A stretch of DNA of 64,000 nucleotides from NCBI GenBank assembly GCA_903952145.1, contig CAJBES010000096.1, positions 1 through 64,000 on the forward strand, written 5' to 3'. Shown piece after piece: positions 22,623 to 31,887 of this stretch. Under the pieces are notes generated by a model. The model ran no database searches. It saw only the letters and a list, made by a program, of their open reading frames with translations, and was not told the origin of the DNA. The DNA is from an uncultured Opitutaceae bacterium (lineage in GTDB: Bacteria; Verrucomicrobiota; Verrucomicrobiia; Opitutales; Opitutaceae). Each line of letters begins with the position of its first letter. The first letter of the stretch is position 1. Both the position numbers and the translations under genes were made by a program.

Positions 22623-23528
22623 GTGGCGTATCCCCAGATGCGAATGACCTTTGTCACGTTGCTTGGCTTCGGGCTGCTGTTGGCAGTGGCGGGCACCGCC
22701 GGGGAAGACCATGACCGGGAAATCAAACAATGGCGGAGCGAGCGGGTGAGCCGGCTGACAGCGCCCGACGGCTGGCTGTCACTGATCGGATTGCATTTTC
22801 TCGACCCGGGCGAAAGCACCGTGGGCAGCGCCCCGGACAACCAGGTGGTGCTGGCCGGAGGCCCGGCGCATGTCGGCGTGGTGACCGTTGCGGCAAGCGG
22901 TGCAGTGCGACTGCTGGTCACACCCGGCGTGGCGGTGATGGTCAACGGTGAAGCGGTGCTCTCCGCCGACTTGGGCGATGGCCGGAGCAGCCGGCTGGTG
23001 ACGGCGGTCTGTGGCACGGTGAGTTTCCATGTGATAGACCGGGGTGGGAAAAAGGCGCTCCGGGTGAAAGACAGCGGGGCGGAGCGGCGCAGCAGGTTTG
23101 CCGGTATCGACAATTTCCCGACGGATCCGCAGTGGCGGATCGAGGCGGACTGGGTGGCTTTTGACCGGCCGCATGAGGTGCCGATCAAAAATATCCTTGG
23201 CCAGGAATCAAAGGCGTTGGTGCTCGGTCAGGCGGTCTTCACCCGCGAGGGCCGCACCATCACGCTGCTGCCGATCCAGGAAGCACCGGATGAGCCGCTG
23301 TTTTTTATCATCTCGGATCTGACGAGCGGCGGGGCAACCTATGGGGCGGCGCGCTTTCTCTACGCAGATCCGCCGACCGCAGGAAAGGTGATGCTCGACT
23401 TCAACCGCGCGATCAACCCGCCGTGCGCGTTCACCCCTTTCGCCACCTGTCCGCTGCCCCCGAAGGAGAATCAAATGCCCATCGCAGTGACCGCGGGGGA
23501 GAAAAACTACCGCGGCGCACACGAGTGA
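22623..23528 (+). CDS. DUF1684 domain-containing protein
   Basis: RLTAPDGWLSLIGLHFLDPGESTVGS and LDFNRAINPPCAFTPFATCPLPPKENQMPIAVTAGEK are DUF1684 hallmarks. Confidence 0.9.
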   Translation: MAYPQMRMTFVTLLGFGLLLAVAGTAGEDHDREIKQWRSERVSRLTAPDGWLSLIGLHFLDPGESTVGSAPDNQVVLAGGPAHVGVVTVAASGAVRLLVTPGVAVMVNGEAVLSADLGDGRSSRLVTAVCGTVSFHVIDRGGKKALRVKDSGAERRSRFAGIDNFPTDPQWRIEADWVAFDRPHEVPIKNILGQESKALVLGQAVFTREGRTITLLPIQEAPDEPLFFIISDLTSGGATYGAARFLYADPPTAGKVMLDFNRAINPPCAFTPFATCPLPPKENQMPIAVTAGEKNYRGAHE

Positions 23529-23601
23529 CGCTGCCGGGTCTTGCCAGCCCCGGGGACCGGCGCGCCTGGCAACAGCGGGAGCAAGCCGGCTCCCGCACGA
23601 T

Positions 23602-23895
23602 TCAGCCGACGAGCAGTGTCTGGTAACCGGCGTTTCGTTCGATGAACCGCGCGACGTAGGAGCACTGCGGGACGATGCGAAGGCCTTTTGCACGGGCAGT
23701 CTCCAGTGCTGCGCGCACGAGCAGTTCAGCCACGCCACGTCCGCGCAGCTCCGGCGGCACGAAAGTGCGCGTGAGGGTCATGCGGTCGCCTTCGAGCGTG
23801 TAATCGACGACGGCGAGATGGCCGTCGACCTCGGTCTCGTAGCGGCCCGAGGCAGGATTATGGCGAACCTCGGGGTTGGATGGGGTGGATGACAT
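23602..23895 (-). CDS. GNAT family N-acetyltransferase (short YjdJ/GCN5-like type)
   Basis: LTRTFVPPELRGRGVAELLVRAALETARAKGLRIVPQCSYVARFIERN. Confidence 0.88.
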   Translation of the reverse strand: MSSTPSNPEVRHNPASGRYETEVDGHLAVVDYTLEGDRMTLTRTFVPPELRGRGVAELLVRAALETARAKGLRIVPQCSYVARFIERNAGYQTLLVG

Positions 23896-23902
23896 GAGGC
23901 AA

Positions 23903-25009
23903 TTATGCGTCGAGCAGGTTCAGGGGCAGATGAGGGGGAAGCGCGACGGGCCGGGCTGGGGCCGAGGTCAGGCGCACATGGCGGCCGCTCGTGGAGGATT
24001 TTTCGAATGCGGCCATCACCTCGATCACGTGGTGGGCGAGTTCGCCACTGCAGCGGTGCCGGCGCCGGCGGCGGAGCAGGGAGTAGGCCATGTCCGCCAC
24101 GCCCGTGCCGCGCCGGCGCTGATCGGAATGGGTGAGGGGCATCTCATGGTAATTTTTGTCGGCGCCGCGGCGCACCCGCACCGGACCGCTGAAGCTGTTG
24201 GGATCCGGCACAAGCATCGTGCCCTCGCTGCCGTAGATGACGATGCACGGCTGGTCGGGAACCGGCCAGGTATCGAAGCTCATGATGACGGTGGCCACGG
24301 TGCCATCGGCAAAATCCAGCGTGCCGGAATAGTGGGTCGGCACCCCGACCTTCACTTTTTTCCCGGCCAGCGGCTGGCTGGTGATGAGCCGGTGGGAGAA
24401 CGAGGCCTTGGTGCTGCCACTGACCCGCCGCACGGGGCCGAGCAGATTGACGAGCGCGGTGATGTAATACGGCCCCATGTCGAACATTGGTCCGCCGCCG
24501 CGCTGGTAGTAAAACTCCGGCGCGGGATGCCATGATTCATGGCCGCGGCACAACATGTGGGCCGTGGCAGCCAGCGGCCGGCCGATGACGCCGTCATCGA
24601 GCAGCTGGCGGGCGGTCTGGATGCCGCCGCCGAGAAAGGTGTCGGGCGCGCTGCCGACCAGAAGTTTGCGCCGGCGGGCGAGTGCAAGCACCCGGCGGCT
24701 CTCGCGCCCATCGAGGGCGAAGGGCTTTTCTGTGTAGGCGTGCTTGCCGGCCCGCAAAATGCGCTCGTTGAGCGGGGCGTGCGCCTGCGGGATGGTCAGA
24801 TTGATGATGATTTCGATTTCCGGATCGGCGAGCAACTCGTCGACGGAGCAGGCGCGCACCCCGTGTTTTTCCGCCTTGGCTTGGGCGCGGGCCGGATCGA
24901 GGTCCGCACAGGCGGTGAGCTGGAGGATATCGTAGCGAGGGCAACCGGCGAAGTAGGCCTCGCTGATGTTACCGCAACCGATGAGGGCAACTTTGACTTG
25001 ACGGGGCAT
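23903..25009 (-). CDS. Gfo/Idh/MocA family oxidoreductase
   Basis: VALIGCGNISEAY Rossmann motif, KHAYTEKPFALDGRESRRVL, GGGPMFDMGPYYITALVNLLGPV. Confidence 0.92.
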   Translation of the reverse strand: MPRQVKVALIGCGNISEAYFAGCPRYDILQLTACADLDPARAQAKAEKHGVRACSVDELLADPEIEIIINLTIPQAHAPLNERILRAGKHAYTEKPFALDGRESRRVLALARRRKLLVGSAPDTFLGGGIQTARQLLDDGVIGRPLAATAHMLCRGHESWHPAPEFYYQRGGGPMFDMGPYYITALVNLLGPVRRVSGSTKASFSHRLITSQPLAGKKVKVGVPTHYSGTLDFADGTVATVIMSFDTWPVPDQPCIVIYGSEGTMLVPDPNSFSGPVRVRRGADKNYHEMPLTHSDQRRRGTGVADMAYSLLRRRRRHRCSGELAHHVIEVMAAFEKSSTSGRHVRLTSAPARPVALPPHLPLNLLDA

Positions 25010-25047
25010 GGCGGAGGAGGTGGGGGCAGGTGAAAGGGCCGGTTAGT

Positions 25048-25707
25048 TTATACTGAGGGTGGCTTGCCGTGGTGGGCGGCGTGAGCGGCGTAGGCGGTGG
25101 TGTCGGCCAGCATGGCCTCGATGGTCGTGACGAGCGGTTCGATCCGCACGAGGCCGGAGAACACGGCCTTGTCCCCGATCCCATCGGTCAGCACGAAGGC
25201 CGGCCGCTGGTTGATTTGATGGGCAAAAAACTCCGCGGTGCTGGCGGCCAACCGGGCCTTCACGGCGGCGGACTCGGCCCGGGCGCGCAGCTTGCGGGCG
25301 TCGAGCTTCACCGCCGTGGTGCCGATGGCGACCGCTTCGGCCATCGCACCAACCCGGCGCCCTTCGCGCAGGGCGGCGTGCGCCAGGGCGAGTCGGAGGC
25401 GGTCGTCCCACACGCCAAAATCCTTGCCGGCCTCGGCAACGAGATCGGGCGCCTCGTAATGGCCCTGCAGCTTCGGGTCGACCCAGCCGGAGTTGAGCAT
25501 GCAAGGGGCGTGCATGACGGTGCCGCCGCTGCGCCGGTAGAACCAGTCACATTGCGCCCGCGAAACGGGAAAGTCCCCCGGATTCACCAAGGCGATCTTC
25601 CAATCGAACTCCACGCGGCCGGCGTAGCGGTTTTTCAGCTCGGCCCACACCGGTTCGGTGTAAAAACACCAGGACGAAAGAATCTCAAGGTAGTAGGTGA
25701 CTTTCAT
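25048..25707 (-). CDS. DsbA family/thioredoxin-fold oxidoreductase-like protein
   Basis: YYLEILSSWCFYTEPVW N-terminus and FWxxFWD-like helical insertion; FAHQINQRPAFVL. Confidence 0.65.
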   Translation of the reverse strand: MKVTYYLEILSSWCFYTEPVWAELKNRYAGRVEFDWKIALVNPGDFPVSRAQCDWFYRRSGGTVMHAPCMLNSGWVDPKLQGHYEAPDLVAEAGKDFGVWDDRLRLALAHAALREGRRVGAMAEAVAIGTTAVKLDARKLRARAESAAVKARLAASTAEFFAHQINQRPAFVLTDGIGDKAVFSGLVRIEPLVTTIEAMLADTTAYAAHAAHHGKPPSV

Positions 25708-25770
25708 GCGTGATGTGGGAATGAAGTTACGACCGCCGGCAGCGGTGCTTGTGGCGCAGGAGGCTGCGGG

Positions 25771-26520
25771 TCATTTTTTGCCGCCGAAGAGTTTTTTGAT
25801 GCCTTCGCTGGTTTTCTTGGCGGCATCGCCGGCAGCTTCCACCGCCGTCGCGCCCACGGTGCCACCAACCTTGGCAGCGGCCTTGGCTGTGGCCCCGACG
25901 ATGCTGCTGAGCACGTTTTTCATGACCGCACCGACGAGTTGGTCGGGGGTGATGCCGCCTTCCTTGACCCCGAGGTTGTCGAAGGCGATGGGTGGTAGGG
26001 GCAGGGGAATAGCCGCTGGGCCCACGCCGAGCTTGGCGGTGCCGTTGGTCAGGCGGAATTTCTTCACGACAAACTTGATGGGTTGGCCCGATTTGGACTT
26101 GGGTTCCTCGCCGCCCTTGCCGGTGAACTCCTCGATGTTCTTGAGCAGGTCCTTGATGTTACTTGAGACGATTTTCGTTTCGTAGAGGAACTCCGGCTGA
26201 TCGATGATGAGTTCATTGATCACGATGTGGTCGCCCATGACCGAGAAGGGCTCCACGTCGAGGTGGATCTTCCCGAGGTAGAAGGCATTCGCATCGCTCC
26301 AGCCCTTGGGGTTGCCCACGGCCAGGCCGGACAGGTTGCCCGAACCGGTCAGGGGAGAAATATGCGCGCCGGCCAGCACGACCTTGGTTTGGGTGAGCTT
26401 GGGTCCGAAGGAGTTGACTCCGGCCTTGACGATGGAACCGAGGAAGAAAGTGAGCCCGATGTAAACCACCACGGCCAGGCCGACGATGATGGCGAGGGAG
26501 AGGCGAAGTTTTTTGTTCAT
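25771..26520 (-). CDS. AsmA-like membrane-anchored protein
   Basis: N-terminal TM then [33 protein letters not shown]...[30 protein letters not shown]. Confidence 0.65.
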   Translation of the reverse strand: MNKKLRLSLAIIVGLAVVVYIGLTFFLGSIVKAGVNSFGPKLTQTKVVLAGAHISPLTGSGNLSGLAVGNPKGWSDANAFYLGKIHLDVEPFSVMGDHIVINELIIDQPEFLYETKIVSSNIKDLLKNIEEFTGKGGEEPKSKSGQPIKFVVKKFRLTNGTAKLGVGPAAIPLPLPPIAFDNLGVKEGGITPDQLVGAVMKNVLSSIVGATAKAAAKVGGTVGATAVEAAGDAAKKTSEGIKKLFGGKK

Positions 26521-26635
26521 GGATGATGCGGCTGAGTCTAGGCCGCGGGCGGGTCGCGGCAAGCGGACAGAAGCGGGATTTTCGCTTGTCACGACCGCGC
26601 CCGCCCAGACGCTCTGCCCAACCTTTCACCGCGCA

Positions 26636-28483
26636 ATGGCCCAAGCCTATACCGAAGCCAGCATCAAGACCCTCAGTTCGCTCGAACACATCCGCCTCCG
26701 CCCCGGCATGTATATCGGCCGGCTGGGCAACGGCATGCACGCCGAGGACGGCATCTACGTCCTGCTCAAGGAGACCATCGACAACTCCATCGACGAATTC
26801 ACCATGGGTGCCGGCCGCCGGATCGAGGTTGAGCTCACCGATCGCACCCTGCGCGTGCGCGACTACGGCCGCGGCATCCCGCTGGGCAAGCTCCTGGACT
26901 GCGTTTCCATCATCAACACCGGCGCCAAATACGATTCGGAGGCGTTCCAAAAGGCGGTCGGCCTGAATGGCGTGGGCCAGAAGGCGGTCAACGCCCTCTC
27001 GTTCACCTACCGCGCCCAGGCCATCCGCGACGGCGAGACCAAGGTGGTCGAGTTTGAGCGCGGGAAACTGAAATCCCAGTCGCGCGTCACCAAGACCGGT
27101 GAGCGTAACGGCACGCTTATCGAATTCATCCCGGACACCATCCTGTTCGGTGCCGATTTCAGGTTCCGCCCCGAGTTCATCGAGGACATGCTGTGGAAAT
27201 ACGCCTTCCTCAACCGCGGCCTCACCCTGACGTTCAACGGCAAGTCGTTCAAATCGGAGAACGGCCTCAAGGACCTGCTCACCAAGGAGCTCAGCGGCGA
27301 GCCGCTCTATCCCATCATCCACCTTGAAGGGGAGGACATCGAGGTGGCCTTCACCCACGGCAACCACTACGGCGAGGAATATTGGTCGTTCGTCAACGGC
27401 CAGCACACCACCATGGGCGGCACGCACCTTGCCGCCTTCCGCGAGACGCTGGTCGGGACGATCCGCAATCACTTCAAGAAGGACTTCGACGCCGCCGACA
27501 TCCGCCAGTCCATCGACGCCGCCATCGCCGTCCGCGTGCAGGAGCCGATCTTCGAGTCCCAGACCAAGACCAAGCTCGGCTCCACCGAGGTCGGCCCCAA
27601 GGGCCCGTCGCTGAAGGAATTTGTCGGCAAGTTCATGCAGCAGTCCCTGGACACCTGGCTACACAAGAACCGGGAGACCGCCGAGATCATCCGGCGCAAG
27701 ATTGAGGAGAATGAACACGAGCGGAAGGAACTCGCCGGCATCCGCAACATTGCCCGGGAGCGCGCCAAGAAGGCCTCGCTGCACAACCGCAAGCTCCGCG
27801 ACTGCCGCCTCCACCTCGGCGACCGCAGCGAGCGCGCCGAGGAGAGCACGCTCTTCATCGTGGAGGGCGATTCCGCCGCCGGCTCCCTCACCGCCACGCG
27901 CGATGTGCAGACGCAGGCCGTGTTCGCCCTCAAGGGCAAACCGCTCAATACCTACGGCCTGTCGAAGAAGATCATTTACGAGAACGAGGAGTTCCACCTC
28001 CTCCAGGCGGCGTTGAACATCGAGGACGGCCTCGACGGCCTCCGCTACAACCGGATCGTCATCGCAACCGACGCCGATGTGGACGGCATGCACATCCGCC
28101 TGTTGCTGCTCTCGTTCTTCCTCCAGTTTTTCCCCGACATCATCCGCAACAACCACCTCTTCATCCTTGAGACCCCGCTTTTCCGCGTGCGCAACAGGCG
28201 GGAGACGGTCTACTGCTACTCCGAGCCGGAGAAGCAGGCGGCGGTGAAGCAGCTGGGTGCCAGCCACGAGATCACGCGCTTCAAGGGCCTCGGCGAGATC
28301 TCGGCGGGCGAGTTCAAGGACTTCATCGGCGAGAATATCCGGCTGGAGCCGGTCAACCTGCACCATCTCACCAGTAGCGACGAACTGCTGGCTTTTTACA
28401 TGGGCAAAAACACACCCGAGCGGCAGGACTTCATCATCGCCAATCTCAAGATCGAGCAGGACCTGATCGAGGCGGAACGATGA
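26636..28483 (+). CDS. Type IIA DNA topoisomerase subunit B (ParE/GyrB-like)
   Basis: [17 protein letters not shown] ATPase [10 protein letters not shown] and [29 protein letters not shown] and [12 protein letters not shown]. Confidence 0.92.
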   Translation: MAQAYTEASIKTLSSLEHIRLRPGMYIGRLGNGMHAEDGIYVLLKETIDNSIDEFTMGAGRRIEVELTDRTLRVRDYGRGIPLGKLLDCVSIINTGAKYDSEAFQKAVGLNGVGQKAVNALSFTYRAQAIRDGETKVVEFERGKLKSQSRVTKTGERNGTLIEFIPDTILFGADFRFRPEFIEDMLWKYAFLNRGLTLTFNGKSFKSENGLKDLLTKELSGEPLYPIIHLEGEDIEVAFTHGNHYGEEYWSFVNGQHTTMGGTHLAAFRETLVGTIRNHFKKDFDAADIRQSIDAAIAVRVQEPIFESQTKTKLGSTEVGPKGPSLKEFVGKFMQQSLDTWLHKNRETAEIIRRKIEENEHERKELAGIRNIARERAKKASLHNRKLRDCRLHLGDRSERAEESTLFIVEGDSAAGSLTATRDVQTQAVFALKGKPLNTYGLSKKIIYENEEFHLLQAALNIEDGLDGLRYNRIVIATDADVDGMHIRLLLLSFFLQFFPDIIRNNHLFILETPLFRVRNRRETVYCYSEPEKQAAVKQLGASHEITRFKGLGEISAGEFKDFIGENIRLEPVNLHHLTSSDELLAFYMGKNTPERQDFIIANLKIEQDLIEAER

Positions 28484-28574
28484 GGCGCAGCGGTGGGGGT
28501 TCCGACCTGGCCGCCGCCTTATCCGCATTGCGCCAACCGGGTTTCAGGTTTAAACAATCAAAGGCACCCCACGC

Positions 28575-30875
28575 ATGATCCACGGCAAAAAACCAGACCA
28601 CGACCACCCGGCCACCGCCGTTTCACCGGGCGACACGCACCGCCTCCGCTCCGGCTTGCTGGACCGGCTCCTGCGTCTGCTGCCCCTCGGCATCGGCCGG
28701 CGGAAGCCGAAACATTTTCGCGACATGCTCATGGTGGTGTGGCGCAACCGCGACAATCTGGGCTACGCGTGGAAAGTGCTCACCCGCGGCGTGTGTGACG
28801 GCTGCGCGTTGGGCGTGGCCGGGTTGAATGACTGGACCATGACCGACAAGCACCTGTGCATCACGCGCCTGAACCTGCTCCGGCTGAACACCGTCGGGGC
28901 CCTGGACCCGGCGCGGCTTGCCGATGTCAGCAAGCTGGCCGGGCTCAACAATGCCGCCCTGCGCGAATTCGGCCGTCTGCCCTGCCCCCTGGTGCGCCGC
29001 CGCGGCGAACGCGGTTTCACGCGCGTGACCTGGGCCGAGGTGCATACGCGGCTCGGCGCCCGGCTGCGGACCGTGGACCCGCAGCGGCTGGCTTTTTTCA
29101 TCACCGCGCGCGGCGTGACCAACGAGGTCTATTACATGGCCCAGAAGGCGGCGCGTTTCCTTGGCACCAACCACGTCGACAACGCCGCGCGCCTCTGCCA
29201 TGCGCCCTCGACCGCCGCGATGAAGGAGATGATCGGCGCGGCCGCTTCGACCTGCAGCTACATCGACTGGTATGACGCCAAGGTGATTGTCTTCTTCGGG
29301 GCCAATCCGGCCAACGATCAGCCCGTCACCACCAAATACCTGCTGCACGCCAAGCGCCGCGGCACGAAGGTCATTCTCGTCAACCCCTACCTTGAGCCCG
29401 GCATGCAGCGCTACTGGGTGCCGTCGGATGTCAGGAGCGCTATTTTTGGCAGCAACCTGACCGATCATTGGTTTCCCGTGGCGCAGGGCGGCGACATCGC
29501 ATTTCTCTACGGCACCTTGAAGATACTCTTCGCCACCGGCCAGGTGGACCAGGGTTTCATCGACGCCCACACCACCGGCTTTGCCGCACTCCGGCAACAG
29601 GTCGCGGCACTGGACTGGCCGGCACTCGAAGCCGGGAGCGGCCTGCCCCGCGCCAGCATGGAGGAATTTGCCGCCCTCATCGGCGGCGCCCGCGATGGCA
29701 TCCTCATCTGGAGCATGGGCATCACGCAGCAACCGGCCGGATCCGATGGCGTGCGCATGATCATGAATCTCGCGCTGGCTCGTGGTTGGATCGGGCGGGA
29801 TGCCTGCGGCGTGGTGCCGATCCGCGGCCATTCCTCCGTGCAGGGCGGCGCCGAGATGGGCTGCTATTCCACGGCGCTGCCAGGCGGCAAACCCATCACG
29901 GTCGAAAACGCCGCCGCGCTCGAGCAACACTACCAGTTTCCCATCCCGCATTATGTGGGCTACACGACCCCGGAAATGGTCGAGGCCGCCCATCGGGGGA
30001 AGTTGGACATCTTCTACTGCGCGGGCGGCAACCTCCTCCGCACCATGCCCGACCCGGACTATGTCCGCGAGGCGCTGGCGCGCGTGCCCGTGCGCGTGCA
30101 CCAGGACATCATCCTCACCGACCAGATGTTCATCGAGCCGGGCGAGGAGGTCTGGCTGCTCCCCGCGAAGACCCGCTACGAACAGGATGACGGCGGCACC
30201 GAGACCAGCACGGAGCGCCGCGTGATGTTCAGCCCCGAACTGCCGCGCCAGGTCGGCGAAGCCTGCGCCGAGTGGAAGATCTTCCGCGATCTTGCCGCGG
30301 CCGCATGGCCTGAGCGCGCCGCCCTCCTCGGCGCCGCCGACGGCTGGGCCCTGCGCGAGGAAATCGCCCGCGTGGTGCCGTTCTATGATGGCGTGCAGCA
30401 TCTCCGGGACACCGGTGACGCCTTCCAATACGGGGGCCGGCATCTCTGCGCCGGCGGCATTTTTCCGCTGCCGGACGGTCGCGCCGTCTTCACCGCCCCC
30501 GCGCTGCCGGCCGCGGTGTCCGACGACGGTACGTTCCATGTGAGCACCCGGCGCGGCAAGCAGTTCAACACGCTCATCTACGCTGAGGTCGACCCGCTCA
30601 ACGGCGCCGGCCGTGATGCCGTGCTCATCAACGCCGACGATGCCGCCGCGCACCACCTGATGCAGGGCGATCGCGTCGAGCTGGTCAATTCGCTCGGTCG
30701 TTTCACCGGTCGCGTCTTCGTCGCCCCCATCGCCCCGGGCAACCTGCAAATCCACTGGCCGGAGGGCAATCACCTGCTGCCGCGCCACGCGCGTGAACCG
30801 GCGAGCGACACGCCCGACTACAACACCCGCGTGCGGCTCGAGCCCGTGCGGTCCGGCGCCACCGTGTCCGCATGA
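28575..30875 (+). CDS. YdeP/FdhF-type molybdopterin oxidoreductase alpha subunit
   Basis: TRGVCDGCALGVAGLNDWTMTDKHLC, IVFFGANPANDQPVTTKYL, molybdopterin-binding C-terminus RRGKQFNTLIYAEVDPLNGAGRDAVLINADDAA. Confidence 0.9.
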   Translation: MIHGKKPDHDHPATAVSPGDTHRLRSGLLDRLLRLLPLGIGRRKPKHFRDMLMVVWRNRDNLGYAWKVLTRGVCDGCALGVAGLNDWTMTDKHLCITRLNLLRLNTVGALDPARLADVSKLAGLNNAALREFGRLPCPLVRRRGERGFTRVTWAEVHTRLGARLRTVDPQRLAFFITARGVTNEVYYMAQKAARFLGTNHVDNAARLCHAPSTAAMKEMIGAAASTCSYIDWYDAKVIVFFGANPANDQPVTTKYLLHAKRRGTKVILVNPYLEPGMQRYWVPSDVRSAIFGSNLTDHWFPVAQGGDIAFLYGTLKILFATGQVDQGFIDAHTTGFAALRQQVAALDWPALEAGSGLPRASMEEFAALIGGARDGILIWSMGITQQPAGSDGVRMIMNLALARGWIGRDACGVVPIRGHSSVQGGAEMGCYSTALPGGKPITVENAAALEQHYQFPIPHYVGYTTPEMVEAAHRGKLDIFYCAGGNLLRTMPDPDYVREALARVPVRVHQDIILTDQMFIEPGEEVWLLPAKTRYEQDDGGTETSTERRVMFSPELPRQVGEACAEWKIFRDLAAAAWPERAALLGAADGWALREEIARVVPFYDGVQHLRDTGDAFQYGGRHLCAGGIFPLPDGRAVFTAPALPAAVSDDGTFHVSTRRGKQFNTLIYAEVDPLNGAGRDAVLINADDAAAHHLMQGDRVELVNSLGRFTGRVFVAPIAPGNLQIHWPEGNHLLPRHAREPASDTPDYNTRVRLEPVRSGATVSA

Positions 30876-31777
30876 GCTCCGCACCGGGCAAAGTCTCCGT
30901 GCGTCGCTGGCAGGCCGGCGCCAGTTCGACGGATTCGGATACCGTCGCCATCGAGGAGCCGCTCGAGCTGCGGGTCGCCGGCCGCAGCGTGGCCGTGGTC
31001 ATGCGCACGCCGGGGCACGATCGCGAGCTGGCGGCCGGCTTCCTGCTCACCGAGGGGGTAATCCGCCACGCCGACGATGTGATCGATATTCTGCCCTGCC
31101 GCGATCAGGCCGGCGGCGCCTCGGGCAATGTCATCAACGCCGTCCTTGGTCTGGCTGCGCCGGTGGACTTCGACCGCCTCACGCGCCACGTCTTCAGTTC
31201 CTCCAGTTGCGGCGTGTGCGGCAAGGCCACGCTTGACGCCGTGCTCCAGACCTTTCCGCCTGTGTCGCCAGGGCCGGTCTTCGATCCGGCGAGGCTTGCG
31301 GAACTGCCCGCGCGGCTGCGCGCGGCCCAGCCCGTCTTTGCCCGCACCGGCGGACTCCACGGCTGCGCCCTTTTCAACCAGACGGGCGAGCTCGAATTCG
31401 TGCGCGAAGATGTCGGCCGGCATAACGCGCTGGACAAGGTGCTCGGCCGCGCCCTGCTCGACCGCCGCCTGCCGCTGTCCGCCCACGGTCTGTTGTTGAG
31501 CGGCCGCATCTCGTTTGAACTCGTGCAAAAGGCCCTCGCGGCCGGGGTGCCGCTCGTCGCGGGCATCGGCGCACCCTCGAGTCTCGCCATCGAGTGCGCC
31601 GTGCGTGGCAGGCTGACGCTGGTGGGATTTTTGCGCGCCGACCGGATGAATATCTATTGCGGCGAAGCCCGCCTCCACCTTGGCGATCCGACATCGTCGG
31701 CAACGGCCGCAGCGGGCAGGACGTCGGTGAAGCCTGATTCCTGTGATCGCACGCCGAGACGCAATGACGCGGAGTAA
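30872..31777 (+). CDS. fdhD: Formate dehydrogenase accessory sulfurtransferase FdhD
   Basis: SSSSCGVCGKATLDAVL, VREDVGRHNALDKVLG, SGRISFELVQKALAAGVPLVAGIGAPSSLAIE; ATGA overlap with the molybdoenzyme. Confidence 0.95.
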   Translation: MSSAPGKVSVRRWQAGASSTDSDTVAIEEPLELRVAGRSVAVVMRTPGHDRELAAGFLLTEGVIRHADDVIDILPCRDQAGGASGNVINAVLGLAAPVDFDRLTRHVFSSSSCGVCGKATLDAVLQTFPPVSPGPVFDPARLAELPARLRAAQPVFARTGGLHGCALFNQTGELEFVREDVGRHNALDKVLGRALLDRRLPLSAHGLLLSGRISFELVQKALAAGVPLVAGIGAPSSLAIECAVRGRLTLVGFLRADRMNIYCGEARLHLGDPTSSATAAAGRTSVKPDSCDRTPRRNDAE

Positions 31778-31872
31778 ACCAGTATGATAGCATTCTCCGC
31801 GACTTCGCGCCTCTGCGTGAGACATTTCTTCCAAAACAATCCCTCGTCATTTTCCGCGTCTCTGCGTGAGAC
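31750..31872. repeat. Three copies of a cacgcagagacgc-type intergenic repeat
   Basis: 31750-31774 acgccgagacgcaatgacgcggag; 31795-31822 ctccgcgacttcgcgcctctgcgtgaga (inverted); 31851-31872 tttccgcgtctctgcgtgagac (inverted). Confidence 0.6.
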
Positions 31873-31887
31873 CAATTCCTTTCCGCA

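Noticed and set aside
28623-30884. 753-aa minus ORF
   Set aside because: Antisense shadow of the molybdopterin oxidoreductase.
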